The position numbers and the translations under genes were made by a program. A DNA stretch of 64,000 nt from Lepeophtheirus salmonis (Eukaryota > Arthropoda > Copepoda > Siphonostomatoida > Caligidae): NCBI RefSeq assembly GCF_016086655.4, contig NC_052137.2, forward strand, positions 37,716,007-37,780,006, given 5' to 3'. Below are positions 1 through 12,720 of this stretch, piece after piece. The stretch's first letter is position 1, and each line of letters opens with the position of its first letter. The notes under the pieces were generated by a model. The model saw only the letters and a list, made by a program, of their open reading frames with translations, was not told the origin of the DNA and made no database searches.

Positions 1-893
1 ACACATAAAACCAAAAAAAAATTTCTTGACCTGTTTTTTTTTTTTTTTTTACTTTTCAGAATGATTAAAGTTTTAAAAAAATCAAAGACCTTAAAAAAAA
101 AAAATTTCATAACAAAAAGCAAAAAAAAATTTTAATTTATGTATTATTAAGCTAACTGACAGTTTTTTAATGATATATTACACTTGCCTATCATTGCTGT
201 GGTTTACTATATATCTCTAACCAAATATTCCTCGAATGTCAATAATTAAATGACCATCTTTTTCTATGAATTAGTAAGAATTTTCTTCAAGCATCCCATA
301 TGTTGATATGCATGATATTATTGATTTAAGATTTTATAAATAAAAACAAATCTTTAAATATGTCATATATTCTTATAATTTTGTAATAAATGAATTGGAT
401 AATTTATTAACACCAGCCTATATTTAAGATATGTGTGTATTTTTTCAAATAGTTTGCTAGTTAATTATTAGCAAAGGTCAGAAATAGCACAAGAAATCAT
501 TCAAAAGAATTTTTGATAGTCTCAAATGCCTTATTGTGAAAGTTTCATCTAGAATCAGTTATATAACTTGAATATTTCATACCTACAATATCATGAGAAT
601 TACAAACTGTGGCCACATCACACTCACTGAGAAACGGGAGTTTCTCCTCGATTCATGTGACTCATGAGGCTGTCCTACCTTGACTGTTGATGAGTTTAGA
701 AAACGAGTAAAAAAACAGTTTAGTTTGTCGTTGGATCATAAACAGGACTAGCTAGCTTTCCAAGTGAATGTAAGAGTATTAGGTCAAGCTTGCAAAGGAA
801 AAGGTCCCAATAAATTCCTTACCAACTAAATACGGAGACCTACGAGCCAAGGTCTACCTCCTAAGTCAGTGCAGTGGGCTGAACATGGACGCC
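1..893. other. Gene-free AT-rich stretch
   Basis: No supported gene. The part from about 600 to 890 is less AT-rich than its surroundings and reads in one plus frame as short peptide fragments broken by stops, including VDEFRKRVKKQFSLSLDHKQ. This resembles decayed transposase-type coding sequence, but I cannot assign a family. Confidence 0.4.
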
Positions 894-943
894 GTCGGAT
901 GAAAACCCCGAAGATAACTCAATCTTCGGGGTTTTCATCCGAC
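894..943. repeat. Perfect 22-bp inverted repeat (hairpin)
   Basis: Arms 894-915 and 922-943 are perfectly complementary over 22 bp and are separated by a 6-nt loop (AACTCA). The arms contain a CCCCGAAGAT/ATCTTCGGGG core and are GC-richer than the flanks. Pairing stops sharply at both ends. It could be a foldback terminus of a decayed transposon or a transcribed stem-loop. The perfect pairing and tiny loop are unlike a typical animal pre-miRNA. Confidence 0.9.
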
Positions 944-3900
944 AGCGCAAGCTCCTATGTAAATCAAACAAAAGAAACAGAACCTTCATGATGTAGATGG
1001 TCAACGAAAGGCATTCTGCAAGGTTCTTAAGAGACTGAGGGTGCTTCTTAGGGTTTACACAGGTGAAACGAAGATCCATACCACAAGATGTCGTCACTTT
1101 TGTATTGAATTTTATCACCCCTATTCCAGGGTTTTCTTTCTAGCTCCCCCCAATTGAACATATATAAGTTTTTCTTCTAAAATGGAAATAATGGGATGTG
1201 TGTATTTGGTGTAAGGATAGTTATATTATTTTTCCATATCAGGCTAAAGCTTACAAAAAAGAAGACGAAGGGCACCAACAGTAGATAATTCTAAGCTTGT
1301 TCATTTGATTGAAAAAAAACAAGGCAAACACACTAAAGGTCTGTTCCATCAAATATGATGTTGGAAAAACAATAAAATATATTTTCACCTTATTTCATAA
1401 TACTGGGTAGAGGTCAAATGCTTTTTTTTTTGTAGCCAAAGTCTTGATACGATATGTTGAGCTTTGAACTTAGCTCAATGCAGTTCTTGGGTATACTGCA
1501 TAAGATTGTCCCCACGTCATACTACTCTCTCTTTTCATCTTGAAATTAGAAACAACGACAATGGATAGTTGAAAAATTATATGTATTTAGGTGGGTTTAT
1601 ATAGAAGCCAAGGTATCATCAGCACGAATTTTTTTGGAAAACTTGCTCTAACGCAGGAAGGTAGAATATAGTTGAAAATAAGAATGTAAACCTGATAGTT
1701 CCTAATTGTGTTTCGAAATATAAAAAAGGGCGTAGAAAGAGTTGATCTCTTGGATGCAATAACAGTGCTACTGATGTTCAGGCCTTGCTGTCCATCAAAG
1801 CTACAACAAATTCGTCATATAATATATTAGACGTTAATCAATTATATAGCAGAGGGACAAAGTCCCAGTACTCATCCATTTTTTTAGAGGAACAGGTACA
1901 AAAGTTGACAAAAGGCAACACGGGTATCCGCTTTATCAGATCTATTTCTTAGCTAAGACTTTGCAAAATTTGAGTATCCCAGATGTAATATTGGCTACAT
2001 TTACACTTCTTCTATAATTGTCTTAAATATGAATAACTATATGTATAATAAAATTATTTTTCTTTATGAAATTTTATTTTTGTAAATACATAGTCTACAT
2101 ATCTGAATGGATATATTCATTTTCCATGTAACAATAACAATAATTTATCCACATATATATGTATTCTTATATCTAAATACTAATTATACTAGGGATAGTT
2201 TTATTAACTAACCAGCCACTATTGGAGCCCCATGGGTATTTTTTAATTTAAAAAAATTATTAATTAATTAACTATCTCATTTTGATAATAGATAAATCAA
2301 CTTTAATGACAAGCCCCTTCAAAACCTTAAAAATTATCACTTTTAATAGGTTAATACACAAATTCTATCAAAATTATAGTTATTGCTAGTTTCTATTTAT
2401 TGTGTGAGTAGAAATGGAGAAGGAGGGGCTCATTGATAGGGATGTAGAATTGTTGAAGAAATATAAGTATTAATTTGTAACCTGCAAGATATAAGTGCTC
2501 TTATCGATTTTTTTTCTCTTTTTAACAAAATTCTACAGTATTTGCTAAAAACGGTCAGTAAAGTTTTAATAATGATTATTTCAGCAGATGTGGGATCTAT
2601 CAAAAGTTCCCAACATTTAATTTTTCGTGTAACGTTTGCTTATAAGTAAAAATTGCTTATGAGGGTAGTTATTACAACTTACTAGTTACCATATTTATTT
2701 ATAAATAATAATGATGAAATCTTAAGGGGATGGTTTTTATGCAAGTTAAGGGTAAAGAAAGGTGTGTATTAATTTCAAAAATCATATCGAATCGTAGTTC
2801 GTTAAGAAGCCATAAAGCTCTTCAGATCTCTTCCCCTCTCAAGTGGAGGGTGAGCTAATGAAGACTTATTCTTCTTAATATACTCGAATTCAATTGAAAT
2901 TATTTTTACCGTCCTTCCCTTACTCTATTTTGTGAGTGAAGGACGTGAGCTTCATAATTAATTTTCGGTTATTTTAGTTTATTTTCGGAAGTTTTTTTTC
3001 CTTTTGGCCTTTCATTCGGAGATTTGGATTGGGAGAGTGAGACACCTTTTTAATAGCAACTTCGTAACAAAGTTATAAAAGGTAAACCGTTGTGTTTGGG
3101 GTTCACAACTTGATACGTCCCCGTTGTACGATAAAATCCCTTATTTTGTGTGTTCTCATTCGAAAGCTATAATTCTCATGAATGTGATTCGGCTAAAGAA
3201 GTCTTCTCTTTTCTTTCATATTTGAGATCCAATCCAATGAGAGAGGAAGAAATCTGTATGGTTTCAAATAAAACTATTTAATTTTAATAGTAAATTTATA
3301 ATTTAACAACACTTATAGTCATACACAAAAATATACCTTGCAGTCTTAAAACTAATAAATGTACATAAATAGTACATTAGTAAATGGGTTTGAGTGTTGA
3401 TAAGATCTAAATTCCTTTTTGTTTCTAACTCAAGAGGAATTTAAAAATAATATTATTCACATAAATTGTTCATTTTGATGCAAGATTCAATTTTAAAAGA
3501 ACTCTCACATATGTTTTGAATTATATATTGTAAAAAATAAAATAAAGCTCCAAATGAATGAGGGGAAAAAAGAAATTTCCTAGCTGTGCTTCAGAAAATA
3601 TTTCATATAGTCAGTTTTACTGACTATTTTCAAAATAAATTTTAAGTAAAATTTATGATTTTGTTAAATATAGTCTCCTTACCTACTGTGAGGTAGTCGA
3701 ATTTGTACTATACATTTTAGGATTGTTGAAAACTTGATTGATGAGTTTCCCTCTCTACATATGAAAGAAGGATTTTATCGTCAAGTTATGCATTTGTGGT
3801 TAAATACTAAATTACCAGAAAATTATCCATTCGTTATGTAATAAACAATTTACCTTAATTAATATACCTATATTAAAAGAATAAAATGCTTACGTTGAAA

Positions 3901-5508
3901 ATATAGATCTTAAGGACATTATCATTTATATTTATTATATTATTGCTAATTTTGGTTCACGGGAAATTGTCCATTTTTAACTTCAAATTGAATCATACTT
4001 TTATATATCCAGTTCAGTGCTGCATATCAGTACTAAAACTGATAAATTTCAGTCTTTGATGACGCCACCCAACGTTAATTCTTTTTTTTAAATCAGTTCT
4101 GGTACTAACATTCCGAAGGACCGGCCCAGGACTGACAGGGCTTGTTTTAAGACTAAACTAGACTAGACCAAATAAATAAGGACTAAAATAACAATAAATT
4201 AATTTACTTTTGCATAGAATTAGAGATCTTTTGAGACCAATATTTAAGCTGATTCATCCATATGAACGATTCCAATTCTTTATTTTGTATAAAGGGATTT
4301 CATTAACAAATAACAAAAAGATTTACTTCTTCTAATGTTTCAACTTCTACTGATTAAGGCTAGGCAAGAAAATACATAAATATATTTTCCATAATTATTA
4401 TTATAATTAAATGTAAATAATTTTCAATTTTAATTTTAAAAAGTTAATTCCTCTCTCTGATAAGGATTGAATTGATTCTGATTGGCCATTATATATTTCC
4501 CCAATTACGGAATAGTGTTTCCACTTTAAATGGATAAAGGTTGGCATTGTAAGTATCTAAAAATACGAAGAATACGTTTTTTTATTTGTATATGAATATA
4601 AAAGAGCTCCTAACTAGGTTAATTGATGGTTGGTTCTTGCTATGATTGGGTAAATCCATAAAGTTATGTAGGGTTCTTAAACTTTAAATATACGAGAGAA
4701 TTAGAGATTTTATGCCAATTTACTAAATGAAAAATTGTTTGTCAGAAAGGAACATTGCGTGAATCTCACGCCAAATGCGTGATACTTGACAGCTCTGATG
4801 TTATAAATTACTAGTGAAAAGGGTTATTCATAATTCATGTGGTTATATTTCCAAATAAGTATGCCCTTTCAGGGAGTCAGCCTTAGAAAGCCACATCAAG
4901 TACGTTGAGAGAGACATTACAGGGTTTTCAAGTTTTAATTCATCTTTAGCATGAGATTTGTACGTTCGAAAAAATTTCAGGAAATGCTGCAATGTTGCTG
5001 ATGAATCGTTATTAATTTTGATTTTTCTCTATATGGTTTCTTCAAGGTCAAATATGACCCTAAATCATAAAAATATTTCCGAAGAACGTGATTTTTAATG
5101 GCTCTAAAGGTCAAACCTGGATCTAATTATGGTTTTTAAGAGGATTTTCGTGTTTTAAGTCTTGGAATAATAATGATAGACGTCATTTTAGAGCAATAAC
5201 ATATCATGTATAAAAAATAATTATGTCTTGAGCTCTTACATGCCCTAGATTTATAACTAGGTTATTCTACACTGTTATCCTCAACTCCATCTTTGGTTGA
5301 ACTTTTGAAATAATAAAATATTATAAAACTATTTTCTTTTTGTTTAAGTCAGTATATAAATTAGTATGCACAGGTATCGACAGTATTGATCCGATTCTGG
5401 CTTTTTAAAAAAAGATCAATTCTTGCATATTCCGTTACTGATTATAATGCATCAATACACATCTACAGATAATTTAAAATATCCTTTAAGGTACTTTGAA
5501 TATCATCT
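944..5508. other. Gene-free AT-rich stretch
   Basis: About 4.5 kb of AT-rich DNA with frequent stops in all frames and no recognisable protein motif. Short motifs such as the GGACCGGCCCAGGACTGACAGGG block near 4118-4140 suggest remnants of old mobile elements, but no boundaries can be drawn. Confidence 0.4.
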
Positions 5509-5618
5509 CATATACATAAAGTATATTTCTATCTCAAGAAATGACCTGGGCGCAAGCTTACGCATACTGAGTTGAAGAAAATAATTTCTCCTGAGCGCGT
5601 TGTCTATGAGCTATGTAG
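5509..5618 (+). repeat. Interspersed repeat, inverted partner of 11328-11436
   Basis: Contains GACCTGGGCGC followed about 45 bp later by GCGCGTTGTCTATGAGCTA. The reverse complement of 11328-11436 has the same landmarks in the same order and similar spacing, including the flanking CATATACATAAAGTATAT. This is a diverged inverted pair 5.8 kb apart. Confidence 0.8.
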
Positions 5619-5624
5619 ATTTAC

Positions 5625-6170
5625 TCCTGTGAGTTTTTATTGGTGCGATTGATAAAAATCAGATAATTGCTTGAATTTTTAATATACGATAAACGATTTT
5701 TCAATTAATTTTCATAATTTGAAATTTGCAAAATACTTTGCACGTAAATACTCATCGCATATTGATGTCAGTTAGATAAAATTAGTATCATCAGATTAAT
5801 TCTTAATTGATGCAGTTTGTTATTAGAAATTCTGGAAACCCCATCATTTGAAGGCCTTTGCAGAATCGCCAATTACTATTTATATAACTAACTAATCGTT
5901 CAAAATGATAAAATACAATATGTAAACAATTATGCACTTTTTTGTTACAAAAAGTATTCTTCAAAACCTCTCATTGAAAAGTTATTTAAAGAGAAAATAA
6001 ACAATGAAACAATATGTTGGTATTGAAATACCCAAGTTTGGTTAATTGAGGATTTGGACAATGGAGGACGTCATCTATATGGATTGATTTTCACATCAAT
6101 GTAAAACAAAACTTTAAATAGGTATTATCATTATGAAACAAAAATAAAACTTTTCTTATTTACCTACAGA
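5625..6170 (+). repeat. Interspersed ~550-bp repeat, copy 1
   Basis: Direct partner of 28513-29060. Shared landmarks in the same order are GAGTTTTTAT, GGTGCGATT, CATAATTTGAAATTTG, AATTGATGCAGTTT, AAGGCCTTTG, AAAACCTCT and AAAGTTATTTAAAGAGAAA. It is heavily diverged, with no coding capacity and no terminal inverted repeat that I can see. Likely an old non-autonomous element. Confidence 0.8.
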
Positions 6171-6616
6171 AACTTGTTTTATTGTCTTTTATTTATGTGA
6201 CTATAACTCCACTTTTCCTTTATTAGCTATTTTGCTAACATTCTTAAAAATACAAATATTGTAAAATTCTAAAGAGTTCATTAAAAAATATATTTTAATC
6301 AATTCAATTTTAACGTTTAAAATGTAAGTCACAAAAAATATATTATATTATATTCAAATTACTCGCAAAAATACATGGGAGGGTTTTTCTGTAGATAAGT
6401 ATCTAACAACACGACAATACATTTTTAGTCTATTTTTACGTCTTCAAATTAGCCCCAAAAGGAAATTCAATGGTGGATCTTTTTTTTTTTTAATGCTAAT
6501 TTATTGTTGCTTATATATTTTTAAATCTTTAGTAAGCGACGAACAAATTTTCCATCGTCAAGAATATAACATGTAAAATTGTATAAGTATAAAGATTTTT
6601 TTAATGATCCTTTAAT

Positions 6617-6682
6617 TAGTCAGATTGATTTGCACTGATTCAGTCATAAGTAAACATTATAGTTACTACAATTACTCCATCT
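6617..6682 (+). repeat. Short TIR mini-element, inverted partner of 11458-11523
   Basis: Shows TTGCACTGATT, AAGTAAACATTATAGT and ACTCCATCT in the same order as the reverse complement of 11458-11523. The partner is bounded by 11-bp inverted ends (TTAGATGGAGT/ACTCCATCTAA), so the unit is a roughly 65-bp palindromic mini-element. Confidence 0.65.
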
Positions 6683-6837
6683 GATCTACAAGAATGTCCA
6701 TTGATATCTGAACACTTACTAATTCAATAATTAATGAAGGTTGAGTGATTTAAAATAATTCATATTTCGTTAAATTAAAACATAAACAATTAGATACAAA
6801 ATAAAACCAACCAGAGCTCTGTAGCTTACGAACAAGT

Positions 6838-7190
6838 CGAGAAAAAAACACTTGAACGTGATCAACGTATTTCCATTCACGCACTCCAAGCAGTTGGGCA
6901 TCTCCAGGAAAAAAAAATCCCCTCAAATCCATGGGGCCCATGCAAGGGGCCTTGGGGTTTCATACAAGACTCTCCAGAGTTATATCAAAAAAGTGGGTGG
7001 AAAGGCAACTTTTGACACCAGCAATGAAAGAAACCCATCTCCTACGTTACCAGACTCTTTTGAAGGAGTCTTTTAAACTTTTTTTTGACACTTTTTTGGT
7101 GCATTCTGAGGGGAAGGCCTGCAGTTTCCGTCATCCAAACACCTATGCCTTCAAATCCATAATATATTCCATTCACAAGAATGATTTATT
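6838..7190 (+). pseudogene. Internally deleted Tc1/mariner-type transposase copy
   Basis: Non-autonomous remnant. The start encodes ERDQRISIHALQAVGHLQ, like the N-terminal helix-turn-helix segment of Tc1/mariner transposases. Next comes a KKWVERQLLTPAMKETHLLR block, and the end gives HSEGKACSFRHPNTYAFKS, which matches the C-terminal FWVHVEAK-RHPNTKALK region of the copy at 36555-37210. The catalytic middle is missing and the frame is broken, so no functional protein is possible. The same broken join is seen in the other copy, so the deletion probably predates both insertions. Confidence 0.75.
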
Positions 7191-7985
7191 TCGATCGTTT
7201 ATCCTCTGAGCCACTTCACTTCATCTAGGGTTGCTTATTTCCTGTGAATTTTTTTTAAATGACGTGATACTGGAAAATGTCGGAATCTGGTTGGTAAATA
7301 AGTTATACTGTTAAATTTAGGCATTTATTTTTTTTAAATTTCAGCTAGGCCTACCATATGGTTGAAAATATCATATTCTTCATTTCTATTATTGTCACTA
7401 ATAGTGCATGGGTTGTTTTTAAATCATTTACCTGGCCTCAGAGTTGGGTATTCTTCTAATCCTCAAATTAGTGTACGAAGAAAAAAATAGGGGATTAATA
7501 ATTAGCGGAACACCTAAATTGTAAGAACACTAATCCCATCATGACTTCTTACATACTTTGAGATCGACTGGTTTTGAAGATTTGATATTTGAACCTATTG
7601 TAACGCTTTGAGTTTGTTCTTAATGGGCTCTCAAACACCATATTTTCTAAATTTATAAGCACGTTGCCTCGGTCATGTCGCCCTGTTAGTACCACTTCAA
7701 CGAGGTCAAGTGAGAAAGAAGTCTGAAGGACTAACACTCTTAGCCAGGGGGACAGCCACCCTAATCCAAGTAGCCAACGTTTTAAAAACAAACATGTGAG
7801 CTCAACTTGAGTCGCTCTTGAATCGTATTGCGATTTCATACTCTAAATGAACTTGAAGTATAAAGATTTAGGATTTACGTCTCGTACTCTTAAATAACAA
7901 AGAGCTGGGGATCCTAACTCAGGTCTTATTAGACTTCAAAATCGAAGTTAAAAGACTTGGAAATGAACTTAGACTTGACTCTGAC

Positions 7986-8308
7986 CAGTGGAGCCGGAAC
8001 AATGAGGCCCGAGGGACCATTACCCCCTTCCTCCTCCCACTAGTATGGAATTTTTATAGTTATCACAAAACAAAAATTTCTTTTTTTCTAAAAAAATTTA
8101 AATCTCACAATTTTAGAGAGAAAAACAAATTTCCTGAAAAATATTAACTCTACAAATTTAAAAAATATATATTTTTTTGTCATTTATAATGAGAATCATT
8201 TGTTAAATTTGGCATTTATAATAAAATTATGTCAAAATTGTCAAAAAAGCCGAAAGGCACAGTACCCCCCTACTCATAAAAAATTGTCAATATATTCCGG
8301 TACCATTG
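7986..8308. mobile_element. Small hAT-like TIR element (non-autonomous)
   Basis: Left end CAGTGGAGCCGGAA and the reverse complement of the right end CAATGGTACCGGAA match at 11 of 14 positions. The interior is A/T-rich with phrases such as AATTTCTTTTTTT and AAAAAGCCGAAAGGC, and has no ORF. The AAAAAGCCGA motif recurs near 25337 and 55317, so this belongs to a wider family. I see no clear target duplication. Confidence 0.6.
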
Positions 8309-11300
8309 ACTAAGACTCTAAAATATGATTCGTGAACATTAATTAATTTTATTAACAGTCAAAAGTAACCTTGGATTTCATCTAATCTTTTTTAATTTGG
8401 TGTAGTTCGTGTTAGGACAAAAAATCAATTTTCGAGACCGATCGAGTTTGAATTTTTCAGATTTTCTACAATTGTAATGTGCAACAGTACAGGAACGTTC
8501 AGAGTTTTGACCGTCTTTTTTAGAGTGAAAATAAATTTGATTAATCAAGTTTCGAGTTTTGATCATTCAAGTTTGAGAATAGTGTAACTTTTCAAAAAGT
8601 ATTTTTTGTGAGTTTGAGCAATTTTTAGAAAATAGTTGAGTTAACTCGAATTCATCAACACAAGTGGAAAGTATTAATAATTAGCTAAACAACTGCATTT
8701 GACACCATGACTAAATACATAATATGTATATATAAAAATGAATTTTGCATTAGATTCAATCGTTTGTCTTCTTCAGCTCCTTGACAGCGAGGCATACGTT
8801 TGATTTATTGATTAACATAAATCAGTGAGTAAATTTATGTATGTATTATACATACGACGGTATTTGCATTCAATCCTGTAAGAAAGAAAGTATTTTACTT
8901 TATTGAAATCGATATTGATTGAGCATGTCTTGAAAACATTGGACTGTATTCTTCACGATTGCTGCGTTATATTTAATGAAAAAATAAAAACATTCTCGTC
9001 ACGAAATTTTCTTAAATCATATTCTTCATGTACATACAAGTATATCTATAAGGAAAAAATAGTGTGAAATATCTTCCAATATCTACATTTTATATAATAT
9101 AAGCAATACAATTTGCTTTTGATTTATGACTTGATTAATTCAATGTGTGGTAAGATGATTATTGAAGATGATCTGAAAAATAGATTTATTTGAGTCTCTT
9201 GAGAAAACCATTAATATGATTATAAACATACATTTGCACAGAAAACAAACATTTATGTACCATACAAAACGTATATTTTTAATGTTACTACTTTATATAG
9301 TCATAAATATTATGTAGGTATTAATACTTTTCTATTATAAAAAGAATCAATCAATTATATATAACAGACTGGCTCCAAATAATCCCTTATAATCACATTA
9401 ACAATACAAACTTAATTACTCTAAAATTATGGTTCTTTTATGTTTAATGTAAACAATAATACCTCGACATACGAGTTTAATTCGTTCCTGGACGAAGCTT
9501 GTAAGGGAAAACAATTTATTCTATCAAAAAAATAATTAGAAGCGCCCCTTTGTACATACATACTAAGACTAACTCGCTAATCATCTTTTTCATCATTCAT
9601 CAGATTCCCTTTTTTAATTCGTATTCAATATATTTTTTTGTTGCACAATAATTCGTTTTTTTGGACTTTTTTTTGTGCATTTTCGAATCTACACCTCTTA
9701 CCTTTAAAATAATTTCAGACACAGAGAATCAATCTTATTTTATGAAAAAAAAACTCAACTTAATAGCGAAAAACAAACATGCCCTCCAGAGCCATGGAAT
9801 CTGGAATGTGATCGGAATGAAATAAAGCCTAAAGTACATAACTCAGCATTGTGAACAACTTTTATTTGATGTCTATATCTTTATTTTTTAAATAAATAAT
9901 ATATACGTTTTTATCAGGTACATACAACTATAATATTATATTATAGTAGACTAATTGCATTCAAATTCAAAACAGCCCCAAACATCATCTTCCAAAGGAT
10001 TTATATTTTTTAATTTTGCACATGCTTGATTCTTGATTTATTTTCATTATTATATAGTTGTCCTTGTTCCTTGTTAAATATTATAGGAGTTATTGGATGC
10101 TTAAAAAGAATTTAGACAAAGTATGTATCTAACACAAAACATGTTCATAAATGAATAATTTATTCCTTCATTAACAAATTACACTAATCAACAAAATTTA
10201 AACCTTGTTACGCATTTTCATTGAAACTTTATGTGATTGATTGTTTTTATTGCGGAATTAAAATGAGAGTAGCCTTTATAACTGAAAACGTCTGGTTTTG
10301 TAGCCCACAGAGGGATTTTTCGAAAAATATAATTTGTGATGGACATGTCTCCAGATTCAAAACATTATTTTATAATTATTTATGTTTTTTATTCTAAATC
10401 GGAGAAAATACATTATAGCTACAAAAAAAAACAACGAGGAAAATAGACCTTTTTTTTAAATATAATAAACTTTTCCTTTTTAACAAACTAATATTAAAAA
10501 TCTTAGTTTTTCGTCAAAAAAAGACTTCTTAATACAAAGGGCACTTTAAACAAATTAATATTTAAAAAGTTATATTAGTTTTTTTGCTTCTCTATATTTA
10601 TTCAGCCATGAAGGCTTATTGATATAATAACAAATTTTGTTTTTCGTAGGCAAAAGATAGAAATTTTGCCGATAAAGGTTATTTTCATATTTTTCGAGGT
10701 AAAATAAATCAAAAATACACCATTTAAATCCAAGAACAAACATTTCTTGACTAATGTTATTATTGGGTGTATCAAATTTTGTTTTTTTTTAAATATAAAA
10801 TTAAGTAAGATGCTTTAACTTAAATAATGTATATATATATGTCATCAGAAATTCAAGGCCATCGTAAATATGATGTTTACATATATTTGCTCTATATTAC
10901 AATATGAAAATATACACATATTTCTCATAAAATAAATGAGATATAATGTGGAAAAATATTCAAAGGAAGCTAAAAAACGAACAAAAAAATAGAAATGGGA
11001 TTTTCTGTGACTCTGTACTCTAAACTACATTTAACCCTGCATTTATATGCTTATGTTGTAGTTTTGAATTTCATATACACTTCTTTTTTCAAAATACATA
11101 AATCAGAAAAGTTAAATATCGATGTTCTAAGAATCAACTCTGTTACTAAACTCGACATAATGAAGAAAGACAACATATTGTCCCTAAAATTAATTTATAT
11201 CGTGGCATTTATTAAATGACCTTGGGATCATCTACAAAAGTTGTCTCAACAAAGCAAATTATTGCTTTGTAACAACATAAACCATGGAATTGAATTCAAA

Positions 11301-11327
11301 TCATAAATAAAGATATCGAAAATGAAT
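8309..11327. other. Gene-free AT-rich stretch with repeat debris
   Basis: No supported gene. At 9463-9560 the CCTCGACATACGAGTTTAATTCGTTCC-type motif resembles a widespread arthropod interspersed repeat, recognised only by its motif. The remainder is A/T-rich and noncoding. The predicted peptide at 10995-11219 has low complexity and no family resemblance. Confidence 0.4.
9463..9560. repeat. Interspersed repeat fragment (CCTCGACATACGAG type)
   Basis: The phrase CTCGACATACGAGTTTAATT followed by CGTTCCTGGACGAAGCTTGT is of a kind seen repeatedly in invertebrate genomes as the end of small DNA elements. Only one end is evident here. Confidence 0.35.
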
Positions 11328-11436
11328 CGCCGTAGCTCATAGACAACGCGCTTGGGAGTTATTCTCTTGAACTTATTGTATGTACGTTCGCGCCCAGGTG
11401 ATTCCTAGAGAAAGATATATACTTTATGTATATGAA
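11328..11436 (-). repeat. Interspersed repeat, inverted partner of 5509-5618
   Basis: The reverse complement reads CATATACATAAAGTATAT, then CACCTGGGCGC, then GCGCGTTGTCTATGAGCTA, as in 5509-5618. It lies next to a second inverted match (11458-11523), so a composite repeat is present here in opposite orientation. Confidence 0.8.
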
Positions 11437-11457
11437 TTTTCCCAAAAGATTCCTAGG

Positions 11458-11523
11458 TTAGATGGAGTAAAATTAATACTATAATGTTTACTTGTACTTA
11501 ATCAGTGCAACTCCATCTAACTA
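11458..11523 (-). repeat. Short TIR mini-element (~65 bp)
   Basis: Bounded by TTAGATGGAGT and ACTCCATCTAA, perfect 11-bp inverted ends. The reverse complement matches 6617-6682. It is too small to code for anything. Confidence 0.7.
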
Positions 11524-11619
11524 AGTCAAGCAAAATTTAAAAAAAATATAAGACTTCAAGGAAGAAATTATTTGAAAATATGATACTCTCTTAAACTTTA
11601 AAAAATTGGAACCAATCTT

Positions 11620-12720
11620 TTTGAGATGAAATGGATATACTCTTAATGAAAAATATGGAAATCCATAAAACTAAACTTATAGTTTCCCGTCCCATATTAC
11701 CATATGTGTACGCTACGTTCAAAGAATTAAAACGAATAAAGAGCAAGGGACTATTGAAGATGTCGATGAACCCTCAGGATACACATGTGAAATTGCATTG
11801 TATCAGGTATATGGTTGTATCAAAGTGTGGTAAGAAAAAAACACCCGGGGATGTATGATTAAGTATATAGAACGCCCAATACATTCATTCGTAAGTCAAA
11901 GTGAAATTTCAAAACAAATATCTTATCAGATATTAATTATTTACTTTCGATAGTGAAAAAGATTATCGACATTAACCTTTCACAAAAAGAGCAAAAACCT
12001 TGATACTTTTTTTAACCTTTTGGGTCGTAGCCAATTTGTGAGAGTAACAATAGGTCTCAGTTAGTCAGGGGACGAATGTTGTGAATGAATGGATAGAGCC
12101 CAAAATGGTGAATGATTTATCAGGATTTGGTAGAGGTAGAGAAGAATCAAAAATATTTGGGAATCAGTTATGATGCGGTTTTAAAGCTACGGACTAAAGC
12201 TGAATATTTATAAAATGCACATTGGAACCGAGGTTAAATTTTCAACGTTTATAGAAGAGCAATTAGGAGTGAAAGCTGATCCTTCGAAGGTTGATGCAAT
12301 TTAAAACTTTCCAAGGCCTATGAATATCTTGGAACTGAGAGGATTTTTTGGTAGGGTAAATTTTATAGGAGGTTCGTTGCAATAAAGAACATTTTTTAAA
12401 TCGAAAAATGTCTATGTCTGACGGCCTGTACATAAAAATGTTTTTTTTTATAAACCAAATGAGGCACTTTCAACTTCCCCCATATATTATCTCACTTCAA
12501 TCCAAAGAAACACATTGTCGTATGTATTGTACTGATGTATCGTGCCTCCATGGACTAGAACATGTAATGCTTCAAGAAAACAAAAATGAACGTAATTTGG
12601 TTTAATGAGGATCAAAGTTTTTATATTCCAAACCGAATGTCAATTCTCTACTATGATCTCGAACTTTTTGCAGTCGTATGAGTTGTTCAAAAATTCATAG
12701 TTTTAACTATGAGGGGATCC
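11620..12720 (+). pseudogene. Ty3/gypsy-type retrotransposon pol fossil
   Basis: Fragments in shifting plus frames keep the order of a Ty3/gypsy pol. About 11630-11860 gives HKTKLIVSRPILPYVYATFK followed by a DVDEPSGYT segment, like the start of the reverse transcriptase domain. About 12255-12375 gives GVKADPSKVDAI, then FPRPMNILELRGFFGRVNF, the hallmark end of a gypsy-type RT. About 12480-12700 gives an RNase H-like LQSKETHCRMYCTDVS plus LYYDLELFAVV. Stops and frameshifts throughout mean it is dead. No LTRs, protease or integrase are identifiable, so only a central piece survives. Confidence 0.75.

Noticed and set aside
861..1118. Minus-strand 85-residue open frame across the hairpin
   Set aside because: Its openness is a by-product of translating both arms of the palindrome; no family match.
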